Shown: positions 1-7,428 of the stretch, piece by piece
Numbering within the stretch: the stretch's first letter is position 1
Layout: every line of letters begins with the position of its first letter
Assembly: GCA_016281495.1 (NCBI GenBank)
Contig: JAEEIU010000038.1
Location: 248,001 to 312,000, forward strand
DNA from: Treponema sp.
GTDB taxonomy: Bacteria; Spirochaetota; Spirochaetia; Treponematales; Treponemataceae
DNA: 64,000 nucleotides
Direction: 5' to 3'
Notes under the pieces: generated by a model
Database searches by the model: none
Told to the model about the DNA's origin: nothing
Seen by the model: only the letters and a program-made list of their open reading frames with translations
Translations under genes and position numbers: made by a program

Positions 1-1604
1 ACGGCCGCAATCTGCTCTTCTGTGGCATTCAATATGGCTTCCAGAGAAGGAAATCCTCCCGCCATGAGTTTTTCAACAATGGTTTCGCCTATGCCCTCTA
101 TGTCAAAGCCTGCTATATACTTGCTAAGGGAAAGATCCCTGTGCGCCTGGATTGATGCGTAAACTTTTTGGGCACCAAGGGATTTTTTGTCCTGTGAAAG
201 GCTTTCCTGATTTAAAAAATATGGAGAAAGCTTTTCTTCCGTAAGGGAATAGATGTCTGTGATAGACCTGACCGTTCCGTCCTTAAATAGGGATGTCACA
301 AGTGTATCGCCAAGATCACGTATGTCGGCAACATCCACCCATTTTAGAAGCTGATGCAGGATCCTCTTGGAACAGTCTTTGTTGGGACAATAGAGCCTTG
401 TACCCTCGTTTACAAGGGTTGAACCGCATGTTCCGCATTTAACGGGAATTTCTACCGGGAACAATGCCCCTGTTTTTTCCTGTGCGACAACCCTTTCGAT
501 TTTGGGGATGATTTCCCCGCGCTTTACTACAACGGCATGGCTTCCAATCTGCAGGCCCAGGTTTTTGATTGTATTGGGATTGGCAAGGCTTGCCCTCTGC
601 ACTGTGGTTCCGTTCAAATCCACCGCATCAAATATTGCAACCGGAGTATATGTAGCCCCAGACTCATTCCATTCTACCTTACGTACGACCGTAACCGCTT
701 CCTCAAGGCTGAATTTAAATGCAATCTGACGGTCAGGCCTATTTCTGAGCGAGTCCTCATGGTTTACAAGCCTTTCCTTAATGACCAGGCCGTCTATGTC
801 GTAATCAAGGTCCCTGCGCAGTTCCATGACGCTTGCACGGTAATCGATGACTTCCTGAACGGACTTTGCTATATAAAGCGGAACCGTGTTAAAACCGAGC
901 CTTTTGAGCCACAGGAGCTTTTCCTCCTCATCGGAATATGGCTGGGCACCCGTAGTAGACCACACGTCGTATACTATCACGCACAGGTTTTCAGAACCCT
1001 CGCCGTCCTTTCTTTTCATGAGGCCGTTGGCGGCATTGCGGCAGTTTGCTTTGTCTGAATAATGCTTTTGGTGGACCTCGTGGGTCATTATTACTTCACC
1101 CCTTATTCCACCGGTAAAAGTTACTTTATTTCCATTGTCCGAAAGAGTTTTTTGAACGCCGTTCATCTTAAGGGCATTTGCAGTGATTACGTCCCCTGTT
1201 TCTCCGTCGCCTCGGGTCACTGCACGAACAAGGTTTCCGTCCTCATACTGAAGCTCAAGGCTTGCACCGTCCAGCTTGTATTCCACAAGATATTCATCGT
1301 AGACATGCCTGTTTGCCCATGCCATGAATTCTTCCGGGCTTGCGGCCTTTTCCTGGCTTCCCATAGGCATGACATGGCGGTATTTTGGGAAATTTCCGCT
1401 GTCGGCCCCAACCTTCTGCAGTATCTTGTTTTCAGGATCAAGGGTCTTAAGCTCATCCCACAGGCTGTCAAATTCTGCATCGCTTACCTCAGCTTCCCCG
1501 TTGTAATAGGAATCCTGATAGCGTTTGATGAGTTTTTCAAGTTCCTTTATTCGTTTTGAATCATCACTTTTCCTTTTAGCGTCATCAACATCAAAAAGTT
1601 CCAT
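1..1604 (-). CDS. ligA: NAD-dependent DNA ligase LigA (C-terminus cut off by the window edge)
   Basis: NAD+-dependent DNA ligase, which seals nicks during replication and repair using NAD+ as the adenylate donor. The translation begins MELFDVDDAKRKSDD and shows the adenylation motif with the nucleotidyl lysine in YKLDGASLEL, the GDGETGD segment, the RNPDRQIAFKF segment, an OB region (VVVKRGEIIPKIERV) and the four-cysteine zinc site (CGTCGSTL ... CPNKDCSK). The helix-hairpin-helix part starts near the window edge (GFDIEGIGETIVEKL) and the BRCT domain lies outside. The ATG at 1604 is supported by a GAGGTG Shine-Dalgarno about 5 nt upstream that overlaps the trmB stop. The 9-nt gap to trmB implies cotranscription and possibly coupled translation. 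The product is clear; only the C-terminus is missing. Confidence 0.97.
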   Translation of the reverse strand, partial: MELFDVDDAKRKSDDSKRIKELEKLIKRYQDSYYNGEAEVSDAEFDSLWDELKTLDPENKILQKVGADSGNFPKYRHVMPMGSQEKAASPEEFMAWANRHVYDEYLVEYKLDGASLELQYEDGNLVRAVTRGDGETGDVITANALKMNGVQKTLSDNGNKVTFTGGIRGEVIMTHEVHQKHYSDKANCRNAANGLMKRKDGEGSENLCVIVYDVWSTTGAQPYSDEEEKLLWLKRLGFNTVPLYIAKSVQEVIDYRASVMELRRDLDYDIDGLVIKERLVNHEDSLRNRPDRQIAFKFSLEEAVTVVRKVEWNESGATYTPVAIFDAVDLNGTTVQRASLANPNTIKNLGLQIGSHAVVVKRGEIIPKIERVVAQEKTGALFPVEIPVKCGTCGSTLVNEGTRLYCPNKDCSKRILHQLLKWVDVADIRDLGDTLVTSLFKDGTVRSITDIYSLTEEKLSPYFLNQESLSQDKKSLGAQKVYASIQAHRDLSLSKYIAGFDIEGIGETIVEKLMAGGFPSLEAILNATEEQIAA

Positions 1605-1613
1605 GCCGGCACC

Positions 1614-2321
1614 TCAATCCTTTTCAAACATCAGCTCGAATATTTCACGTCCCGCATCAATTCCCTTCTGCTCGAATTTTGTCCTGGGCCTCCATTCCTG
1701 ATGGGGTGCAAATCCATCATGGCGGTTGTGGATTCCGGAGGTGGCATTCAGTTCCTCAAGCGCAAAATCAGCATACTCCGCCCAATCTGTGACAAAATAA
1801 AGGTATCCGCCAGACTTGAGCTTTTTTGCAAGGAGATCCGTCCTCGGCCTCTGAATGATCCTCCTCTTGTGGTGCTTTTTCTTTGGCCATGGGTCCGGGA
1901 AAAAGATGTGGAATGCCTCTAGAGACCCGTCTGGAATCATTGCAGCAAGAATCTCCAGGGCATCATGTTCAACTATCAGAAGGTTTGAAAGATTCCTCTT
2001 GTGTATCTCTCCCAAAAGGCGTCCTACACCGGGCTTGTGGACCTCGCATCCAAGATAATTCATGTCGGGATTGTTCTGTGCAATCTCTGCGGTTGCATGC
2101 CCCATTCCAAAGCCTATCTCCATGGTTACAGGATTACTGTTCTTAAAAAGTTCCGCATAATTCAGGTATTTTTCCTCATACGGAACGCAGTACATGGAAT
2201 TCAATTCGCTGTAGCATTTTTTCTCGTTGTCCGTCATGCGGCCTATGCGTATCTGGAAGGTTTTTACTGGTCGATGAAAATTACCTGACTCTCCGGCACT
2301 CTGGTTCTCAGTGTCACTCAA
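1614..2321 (-). CDS. trmB: tRNA (guanine-N7-)-methyltransferase TrmB
   Basis: SAM-dependent methyltransferase that makes m7G46 in the tRNA variable loop. Over 235 residues it shows the SAM-binding motif EIGFGMGHATAE (about residue 68), the family signature FPDPWPKKKHHKRR (about residue 140) and the C-terminal RPRTKFEQKG motif used in tRNA recognition. The length is normal for the family. The first 20 or so residues (MSDTENQSAGESGNFH) look like a short disordered extension. It lies 11 nt after the upstream lipoprotein gene and 9 nt before ligA, in one minus-strand operon running from 4158. Nothing in the sequence shows separate regulation. Confidence 0.97.
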   Translation of the reverse strand: MSDTENQSAGESGNFHRPVKTFQIRIGRMTDNEKKCYSELNSMYCVPYEEKYLNYAELFKNSNPVTMEIGFGMGHATAEIAQNNPDMNYLGCEVHKPGVGRLLGEIHKRNLSNLLIVEHDALEILAAMIPDGSLEAFHIFFPDPWPKKKHHKRRIIQRPRTDLLAKKLKSGGYLYFVTDWAEYADFALEELNATSGIHNRHDGFAPHQEWRPRTKFEQKGIDAGREIFELMFEKD

Positions 2322-2332
2322 TTATTTTCCCC

Positions 2333-2986
2333 TTAAAGGTTTTCTACGGGCATCATGCATACTGTGTGTCCGCTGTATAATCGATAGCATATACGGAGTT
2401 TTTCTGCAACTCCATAGTCAGCCTTTATATCGTAATTGCTTATCCAGGATTCTTTCCTTTCCCCATAATAGAGCAAAAGACCGTCAGCATCATAAAGGGC
2501 GATGTTCTCCTCCCTGTCTATGGACATATTCCTGAAATCTGTTGCGGAAGTCTCCAGCAATTCCACAGGATAGGATACGCTAAAGGTAGACTGGCATTCA
2601 TCCCCTGCCATATCCTCATAATAAAGCGTGTAGCTTCCCTGCGGTATTGTTGAGCCTGATGCAGGAACAAAATTTGAATATCCTGCCCATGTGGAATTCT
2701 TGTTGTTTGAGATTATCCTTGGATTGTTGCACTGCCATTCAAGGCCGCTTTGATTATGGACAGCCCTAATCTGATGGACGGCACGCTCGTCAAGGGTTGT
2801 CTCTGCAAAAACAGAAAGCCTTGGTTTTGGGGAAGAATCCCAGTCACTGTAATCCAGTACCATGGCGGTAACCAGGCCTGATATGCGGGATTCAGAATCT
2901 GAGCATGAGATTAATGCAAAAAGAAAAACCGTGCCTGCTACAAGTGAAGAAAAAATACGCATTGCAAAGGCACGGAAGCTTTTCAT
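2333..2986 (-). CDS. Predicted lipoprotein, function unknown
   Basis: A 217-residue exported protein. The N-terminus MKSFRAFAMRIFSSLVAGTVF is a signal peptide ending in the lipobox LISC, so the cysteine near residue 28 is probably lipidated. The mature part is mostly beta-type sequence with Trp- and Tyr-rich stretches (YSDWDSSPKPRL, STWAGYSNFVPASG, QGSYTLYYEDMAGDEC) and a C-terminal segment RICYRLYSGHTVCMMPVENL. I do not recognise a domain. It starts 5 nt after the stop of the upstream 388-residue gene and ends 11 nt before trmB, so it is probably part of the same transcript. The lipoprotein call is strong; no function can be assigned. Confidence 0.8.
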   Translation of the reverse strand: MKSFRAFAMRIFSSLVAGTVFLFALISCSDSESRISGLVTAMVLDYSDWDSSPKPRLSVFAETTLDERAVHQIRAVHNQSGLEWQCNNPRIISNNKNSTWAGYSNFVPASGSTIPQGSYTLYYEDMAGDECQSTFSVSYPVELLETSATDFRNMSIDREENIALYDADGLLLYYGERKESWISNYDIKADYGVAEKLRICYRLYSGHTVCMMPVENL

Positions 2987-2991
2987 ATTGT

Positions 2992-4158
2992 CTAGAAGTT
3001 GAATTTCAAGCTGATAACCGTAAGGTCGCTTGCGGTAAACTGATTTACCAGAGACTCAAACTTGACGTTTACCTTCTTGCAGGCATCATCCAGATAAGAA
3101 AGGTAATAAAGGCCAAGATCTGTACCTTCCTCACCCTCCGGCATCTGCCTGTAAAAGTCTATAAGGGATTTTTTGTTCAAGTCCGCGGCCATCTTGTTTT
3201 CGATGTTTTCCTTGACTTCCTGGAACTCATCATCCTTGTTGTAAAGGGTTATGTTAAGGCTTCCCTGCTTACCGATGGAAGTTGAACCACCACCGATTTT
3301 CCATGAAAGGAATACAACCTCGTGCTTTCTTACAAGCTCCTGTACGATTTTAGAACGAATGTCCGGGTCATAGATGAGGGAGTCGGAATTTTCGATTCCC
3401 TGGTAAAGGATGCGGGCTTCCTTGCGCATGTTGGTGTTTTCACAGTTCAGGGCAAGTTCCATTACCATAACGGAGATGTATTCGGCAACCTTTGACTTGT
3501 CCATGTAGCTGGCAAGAGACTGGCGGATTACGCTCATGATCTGAATGAAACCGTCGGCCTTGTAGAATTTCGTGATTATGTACCAGTTCATCAGGCTAAG
3601 GCGGTTAAGGAATTTTTCCGTCATCAGGAGGTAGATGTTTTTCTCCTCCGGCGTATAGTCCTTGTTGGACATGATGCTCTTCCATACCGGTTCAAGAATT
3701 GACTGTCTTGCGGCCTGAATAAGGTTCTCTTTCATTGCAAGATGAGTGCGCAGCTGTTTGTCAGAAATCTTTGTTTTTTCATCGATGAGCTGACCTGGAT
3801 TTGACCTATTGTGGCGGCGTACGCAATCACACTGAATCAATGCGGCAAAAATCTCGCGGTCAAACTGCTTGTACAGGATTGAATAGACGATGACCTTGGA
3901 AAGATCCATGATCTCCTGCCTTTTGGACACAAATTCTGACATGGAAATCTCCAGCTTGGAGACGTAATCCACCAGAATCATGTTCTGCAGGGACATAGGA
4001 GAAAAATGATCCATGCTGATGCCATATTCTTCCTGATTATCTGCAAGACGGAACCGAAGAAGCTTCTTTTTATGGCTTATAAAATGAGAAGCCCCTTCTT
4101 CAGTAAGCACTACTTTAAGAGGAAGATCCAAATAGAATTTTTTTCCTGCCGCACTCAT
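2992..4158 (-). CDS. Conserved-type hypothetical protein, possible degenerate GHKL (histidine-kinase-like) ATPase
   Basis: A 388-residue soluble protein with no signal peptide or membrane segment. The N-terminal half is helical and rich in charged residues. The C-terminal third has an order of motifs resembling a GHKL ATPase: an N-box-like ELALNCENTN (about residue 235), a beta-type stretch LSWKIGGGSTSIG, then GTDLGLYYLSYL (about residue 345), which resembles the G2 box GTGLGL, and a closing strand TVISLKFNF. The usual DxGxG G1 motif is not evident, so ATP binding is doubtful. This assignment is my inference from motif order only. It is first in a minus-strand operon with the lipoprotein, trmB and ligA. 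A promoter lies at 4187-4215 and an AGGAG sits 13 nt before the ATG. Confidence 0.7.
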   Translation of the reverse strand: MSAAGKKFYLDLPLKVVLTEEGASHFISHKKKLLRFRLADNQEEYGISMDHFSPMSLQNMILVDYVSKLEISMSEFVSKRQEIMDLSKVIVYSILYKQFDREIFAALIQCDCVRRHNRSNPGQLIDEKTKISDKQLRTHLAMKENLIQAARQSILEPVWKSIMSNKDYTPEEKNIYLLMTEKFLNRLSLMNWYIITKFYKADGFIQIMSVIRQSLASYMDKSKVAEYISVMVMELALNCENTNMRKEARILYQGIENSDSLIYDPDIRSKIVQELVRKHEVVFLSWKIGGGSTSIGKQGSLNITLYNKDDEFQEVKENIENKMAADLNKKSLIDFYRQMPEGEEGTDLGLYYLSYLDDACKKVNVKFESLVNQFTASDLTVISLKFNF

Positions 4159-4186
4159 ACTTTATTAAAATCTCCTATCTGCCGTC

Positions 4187-4215
4187 ATTATACCCTAAAG
4201 GTCTTGCAATGTAAA
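4187..4215 (-). promoter_or_regulatory. Sigma-70-type promoter for the 4158-to-ligA operon
   Basis: On the minus strand a TTTACA -35 (4215-4210) and a perfect TATAAT -10 (4192-4187) are separated by 17 bp. The predicted start is near 4180, giving a leader of about 20 nt with an AGGAG. It abuts the divergent promoter at 4204-4232, and the two -35 boxes are adjacent. Confidence 0.65.
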
Positions 4216-4232
4216 CAGCAATTATTTAGAAT
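4204..4232 (+). promoter_or_regulatory. Promoter of the membrane protein-dinB operon (predicted leaderless)
   Basis: TTGCAA (4204-4209), a 17-bp spacer and TAGAAT (4227-4232). The expected transcription start is near 4239, only about 4 nt before the ATG at 4243. No Shine-Dalgarno precedes that ATG. Confidence 0.6.
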
Positions 4233-4242
4233 GTAATTATAT

Positions 4243-6237
4243 ATGATAATCCACAAATTGAAAAGGCATTTATTGTTTTTTGCCGCCTTTATTGTCCTTT
4301 TCTCAGTCAACCGGCCTCTCCGAGCCCAATCCCAGCCTTTAGAGGGACTGGCACTGTGCGATTACCTTTATGACTTTTTAAGCGATTCAGGACTGGAAGT
4401 TCAGCGTCAAGACCTTTCCACTGCAGATTCATATAACTATCCGCAAAACCTTACCATTACATTATCGGCAGAAAACGAAAATAGGCAGAATAAAAATTGG
4501 CTTGACTCTTCAATAAATTGCATTATTTTTTCTTTTACGCAGAATTTTGCCGCCGAAAACCCGGATTTTCTGCTGGAATTCATACAAAGGCTGAAAAAAC
4601 TCAACCTTTCCTACGACAGCATAATTCTACTGTGTGCAAATGACTCGAACCTTGATTACCTTAAGGACCTTTCCCGCCACCCGTCTGGAACCGAAAGCTA
4701 TGTAGAGAGCATCGGATATGATGACAGGACATGCGCCATAATAATCGACAAGGCAGAGGCAAAGCGTTCAATAATCCTGGGAGAAGGAAATGAAGTGGCC
4801 CCCCTGTGGCTTGTGCGTACCATGAACCAAGCCTTTGAAAAACAGGGATTAGACAGCACCCTGCACTTTACAAGCCCCCTGTCGCAGAAAATGGGTCTGG
4901 AAGTCCCCAACATGCGCCTGAGGCCCTTCCTCGAGGCTAACATTCCGGCGGCGGCATTCTCGCTTTTTTCACGGGACATTGACCTTGACATACTGGAAAA
5001 CACAGCCGGAACCCTTTCTGACCTGAACAAAAGCAACTGGGACCGCCATTATTTTTTCTTCAAGGTGGGACAGGAATCCTATTGGCCGAGTGAAGCCGTA
5101 TTTATCATTGGATTCATCATTTTGAGCGTCCTGATTCTCCTTGCCCTGAGTTTCACAACTTTTACCGGAACAGACAGAAGCCGTGCCCTGGCCCGGGACA
5201 TCCTGCGCTCATGGTTCCTGATACCTATGACCATCGTGCTTTCCACCCTGCTGCTGCATTTGAGTCAGATTATGCTGGAAGGATTTGGGGTAAAGAACCC
5301 GCTGTTTTTCTTTACGGCCAAAATCATCTTTACGATGATAATCCTGAACGCGCTATACATAATTCAAATCAGGCTTAGCTTTTTTGTCTCCCTCAAGGCC
5401 TCGGGCTATCTGATGCTCTTTGTCGCAGCCAGCAATTTCTTCATTTACTCATCAATCGAAATAACACTGCTGTACTTTTTCTTCCTGGAGTACCTGCTTT
5501 ACTATATTGCCGAACGGTGCCGCAAGACCCCCGCACTTATAATGACCTTCATTCTACCCATAATTCCGGTAATGCTCATTATCGCAAACCTCCTGCAGAA
5601 TGCATGGTCGCCTTCACTTTTGGAATTCCTTCATTTTTCATGGTTCAAGGATTTTATCTTTGCCCTGACGATATTCCCGCCACTGATGCAGATGAACCGC
5701 ATATGGATTTCCATGGACGTATTCTCCAGCGAGAAAAAATATCCCCTTAAAAAACTGATTCCCTACTCGGCCATCGTGCTTTTTGCCATCCTATTGCTGG
5801 GACTCTTGATTTATTTCACAATCAGGGCAAGCACTCCGTCGGACACGCGCCAAGGAATGAACGATCAGCCGGCTGTTACCGAGACTCTTGAAGAAGGCAT
5901 ACTTGATGTAAAGCGTGAAACCTCCCCATTCATGGAATTGACGCTCAACGAGATAACCATAACATGCAGCGAAAAACTCATTCGCCTGTCCGTTACACTT
6001 GTAGCTTCCAAAGATACTCCGGTATACAACTCAAACTACGAGTACATTCCGTTGGACGAAAACACGGGAAGCTTTACCTTTGCGGATTATCCGGACGGTC
6101 CCGTAACTGTCAGCTATTCAACAGAGCAGGATGCCGTTTATTCCCTTGACATCTCCGCCTACACGATGGACCAGGAATCGAACATCAAGCACAGGAAACT
6201 CAGCCTCAACTGCATGCCGGAGGAAAACACAGATTGA
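4243..6237 (+). CDS. Polytopic membrane protein with extracytoplasmic N-terminal domain, function unknown
   Basis: A 664-residue protein. A signal peptide (MIIHKLKRHLLFFAAFIVLF ... LRAQ) is followed by a soluble domain to about residue 280. Roughly seven to eight hydrophobic helices follow (starting EAVFIIGFIILSVLILLALS, then segments around residues 320, 365, 400, 440, 475 and 510). The protein ends in a soluble C-terminal domain of about 120 residues that looks beta-rich (ITITCSEKLIRLSVTLVASK). I do not recognise the family. The stop overlaps the dinB start by 4 nt (TTGA), so dinB translation is probably coupled to it. The promoter places the transcript start at or next to the ATG, and no Shine-Dalgarno is visible. 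Confidence 0.75.
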   Translation: MIIHKLKRHLLFFAAFIVLFSVNRPLRAQSQPLEGLALCDYLYDFLSDSGLEVQRQDLSTADSYNYPQNLTITLSAENENRQNKNWLDSSINCIIFSFTQNFAAENPDFLLEFIQRLKKLNLSYDSIILLCANDSNLDYLKDLSRHPSGTESYVESIGYDDRTCAIIIDKAEAKRSIILGEGNEVAPLWLVRTMNQAFEKQGLDSTLHFTSPLSQKMGLEVPNMRLRPFLEANIPAAAFSLFSRDIDLDILENTAGTLSDLNKSNWDRHYFFFKVGQESYWPSEAVFIIGFIILSVLILLALSFTTFTGTDRSRALARDILRSWFLIPMTIVLSTLLLHLSQIMLEGFGVKNPLFFFTAKIIFTMIILNALYIIQIRLSFFVSLKASGYLMLFVAASNFFIYSSIEITLLYFFFLEYLLYYIAERCRKTPALIMTFILPIIPVMLIIANLLQNAWSPSLLEFLHFSWFKDFIFALTIFPPLMQMNRIWISMDVFSSEKKYPLKKLIPYSAIVLFAILLLGLLIYFTIRASTPSDTRQGMNDQPAVTETLEEGILDVKRETSPFMELTLNEITITCSEKLIRLSVTLVASKDTPVYNSNYEYIPLDENTGSFTFADYPDGPVTVSYSTEQDAVYSLDISAYTMDQESNIKHRKLSLNCMPEENTD

Positions 6238-7403
6238 AAAAGGTATTCCTTCATGTTGACCTGGACGCATTTTTTGCATCCGTAGAACAGCTTGAACATC
6301 CGGAATACAGGGGTAAGCCCGTGATTGTCGGTGGCATTCCCGGTGACAGGCGTGCGGTTGTCTCTACGGCCTCCTACGAGGCAAGGAAATATGGAGTTCA
6401 TTCCGCCATGCCTCTTGTAAAGGCAGTGGAACTTTGTCCTGAAGGTATTTTTGTAAGGGGAAACTATCATCATTATCAGGAAAAATCACAGGCCGTCATG
6501 GACATTTTCTCGGAATATTCCCCTGATGTGACCCAGATTTCTGTTGACGAGGCATTCATCGACCTGACTGGCACCGAGCGTCTTTTCGGTAAGCCGGAGG
6601 ATGTCGCAAAAAAAATCAAGAATGAAGTAAAGGAAAAGACAGGATTAACCGTTAGCGTCGGCATTGCATCAACCATGTACATAGCAAAGATTTGCTCAGG
6701 CCTGAACAAGCCGGATGGCCTTACTTTTGTTCCGGAGGGAAATGAAATCGACTTTATGCTGTCACTTCCCCTGGAAAAACTCTGGGGTGCAGGAAGCAAG
6801 ACCCTTTCACGCCTTCATAATGCGGGACTCAGGACAACCAGGGACATTTACGGCAAATCACTTCCATTGCTGGTCAGTCTCTTTGGGGAAAGCTCGGGCC
6901 GTTTTTTATATGATGCCGTAAGGGGAAACCAGGGCCTTGTATTCGGAGGAGAGGCAAAGAATCATTCAATCAGCTCGGAGACAACCTACGATTTTGACTT
7001 GATTGAGCGTTATGCCATAGACACGGCACTTATGGAGCTTTCGATAAACGTGATATTCCGCATGAGGAGGGAGAACGTCAGGAGCCGTACTGTTGCGCTA
7101 AAAATCCGCTATGACGATTTTACAACCGTATCAATTCAGTCAACCCAGGAAAGATACATAATGAATGCAGATGATCTTTTTGCAAGATGCCAGGCCCTGT
7201 TTACAAAAAAATGGGAGAAAGGCCGGGGAATACGTCTTCTTGGTGTCGGATGCGACAAGCTTGAGGATAAATCCAATCCCGTGCAAAAGGATCTTTTTGA
7301 TTTTGGGGAAGAAAAAAAGGCAAAGGTTGAGGAAGCCATCTACAAAATGGAAAATAAAAATCCGGGCCTTGCAGTTACCAAAGCCCGGTTATTGAAAAAA
7401 TGA
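6234..7403 (+). CDS. dinB: DNA polymerase IV DinB (Y-family translesion polymerase)
   Basis: Error-prone Y-family polymerase for bypass of template lesions. The 389-residue protein has the palm motifs FLHVDLDAFFASVEQ (metal-binding Asp residues near position 10) and QISVDEAFIDLTG (catalytic Asp-Glu near position 104), the little-finger domain, and a clamp-binding motif QKDLFDF near residue 350 that fits the QxxLF consensus for the beta sliding clamp. Translation starts at TTG 6234, which overlaps the upstream stop; GGAGG lies 10 nt before it. The first in-frame ATG is far too late to preserve the DLDAFF motif, so the TTG is well supported. A terminator hairpin of the opposing operon is embedded in the last codons. 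I see no LexA-type operator at this gene. Confidence 0.96.
   Translation: MKKVFLHVDLDAFFASVEQLEHPEYRGKPVIVGGIPGDRRAVVSTASYEARKYGVHSAMPLVKAVELCPEGIFVRGNYHHYQEKSQAVMDIFSEYSPDVTQISVDEAFIDLTGTERLFGKPEDVAKKIKNEVKEKTGLTVSVGIASTMYIAKICSGLNKPDGLTFVPEGNEIDFMLSLPLEKLWGAGSKTLSRLHNAGLRTTRDIYGKSLPLLVSLFGESSGRFLYDAVRGNQGLVFGGEAKNHSISSETTYDFDLIERYAIDTALMELSINVIFRMRRENVRSRTVALKIRYDDFTTVSIQSTQERYIMNADDLFARCQALFTKKWEKGRGIRLLGVGCDKLEDKSNPVQKDLFDFGEEKKAKVEEAIYKMENKNPGLAVTKARLLKK
7351..7388 (-). terminator. Intrinsic terminator of the galK-surE-TPR-NHL operon, inside the dinB 3' end
   Basis: On the minus strand CCGGGC (7388-7383) pairs with GCCCGG (7367-7362), the stem is extended by TT/AA, and ATTTTTATTTT follows. 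The hairpin lies within the last codons of dinB on the other strand, just past the NHL gene stop at 7429. Confidence 0.65.
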
Positions 7404-7428
7404 AAGAAACTTTCCTTATGGCTGCGTT

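Noticed and set aside
537-1559. Plus-strand frames at the left edge
   Set aside because: They are antisense of ligA, which has all its motifs on the minus strand.
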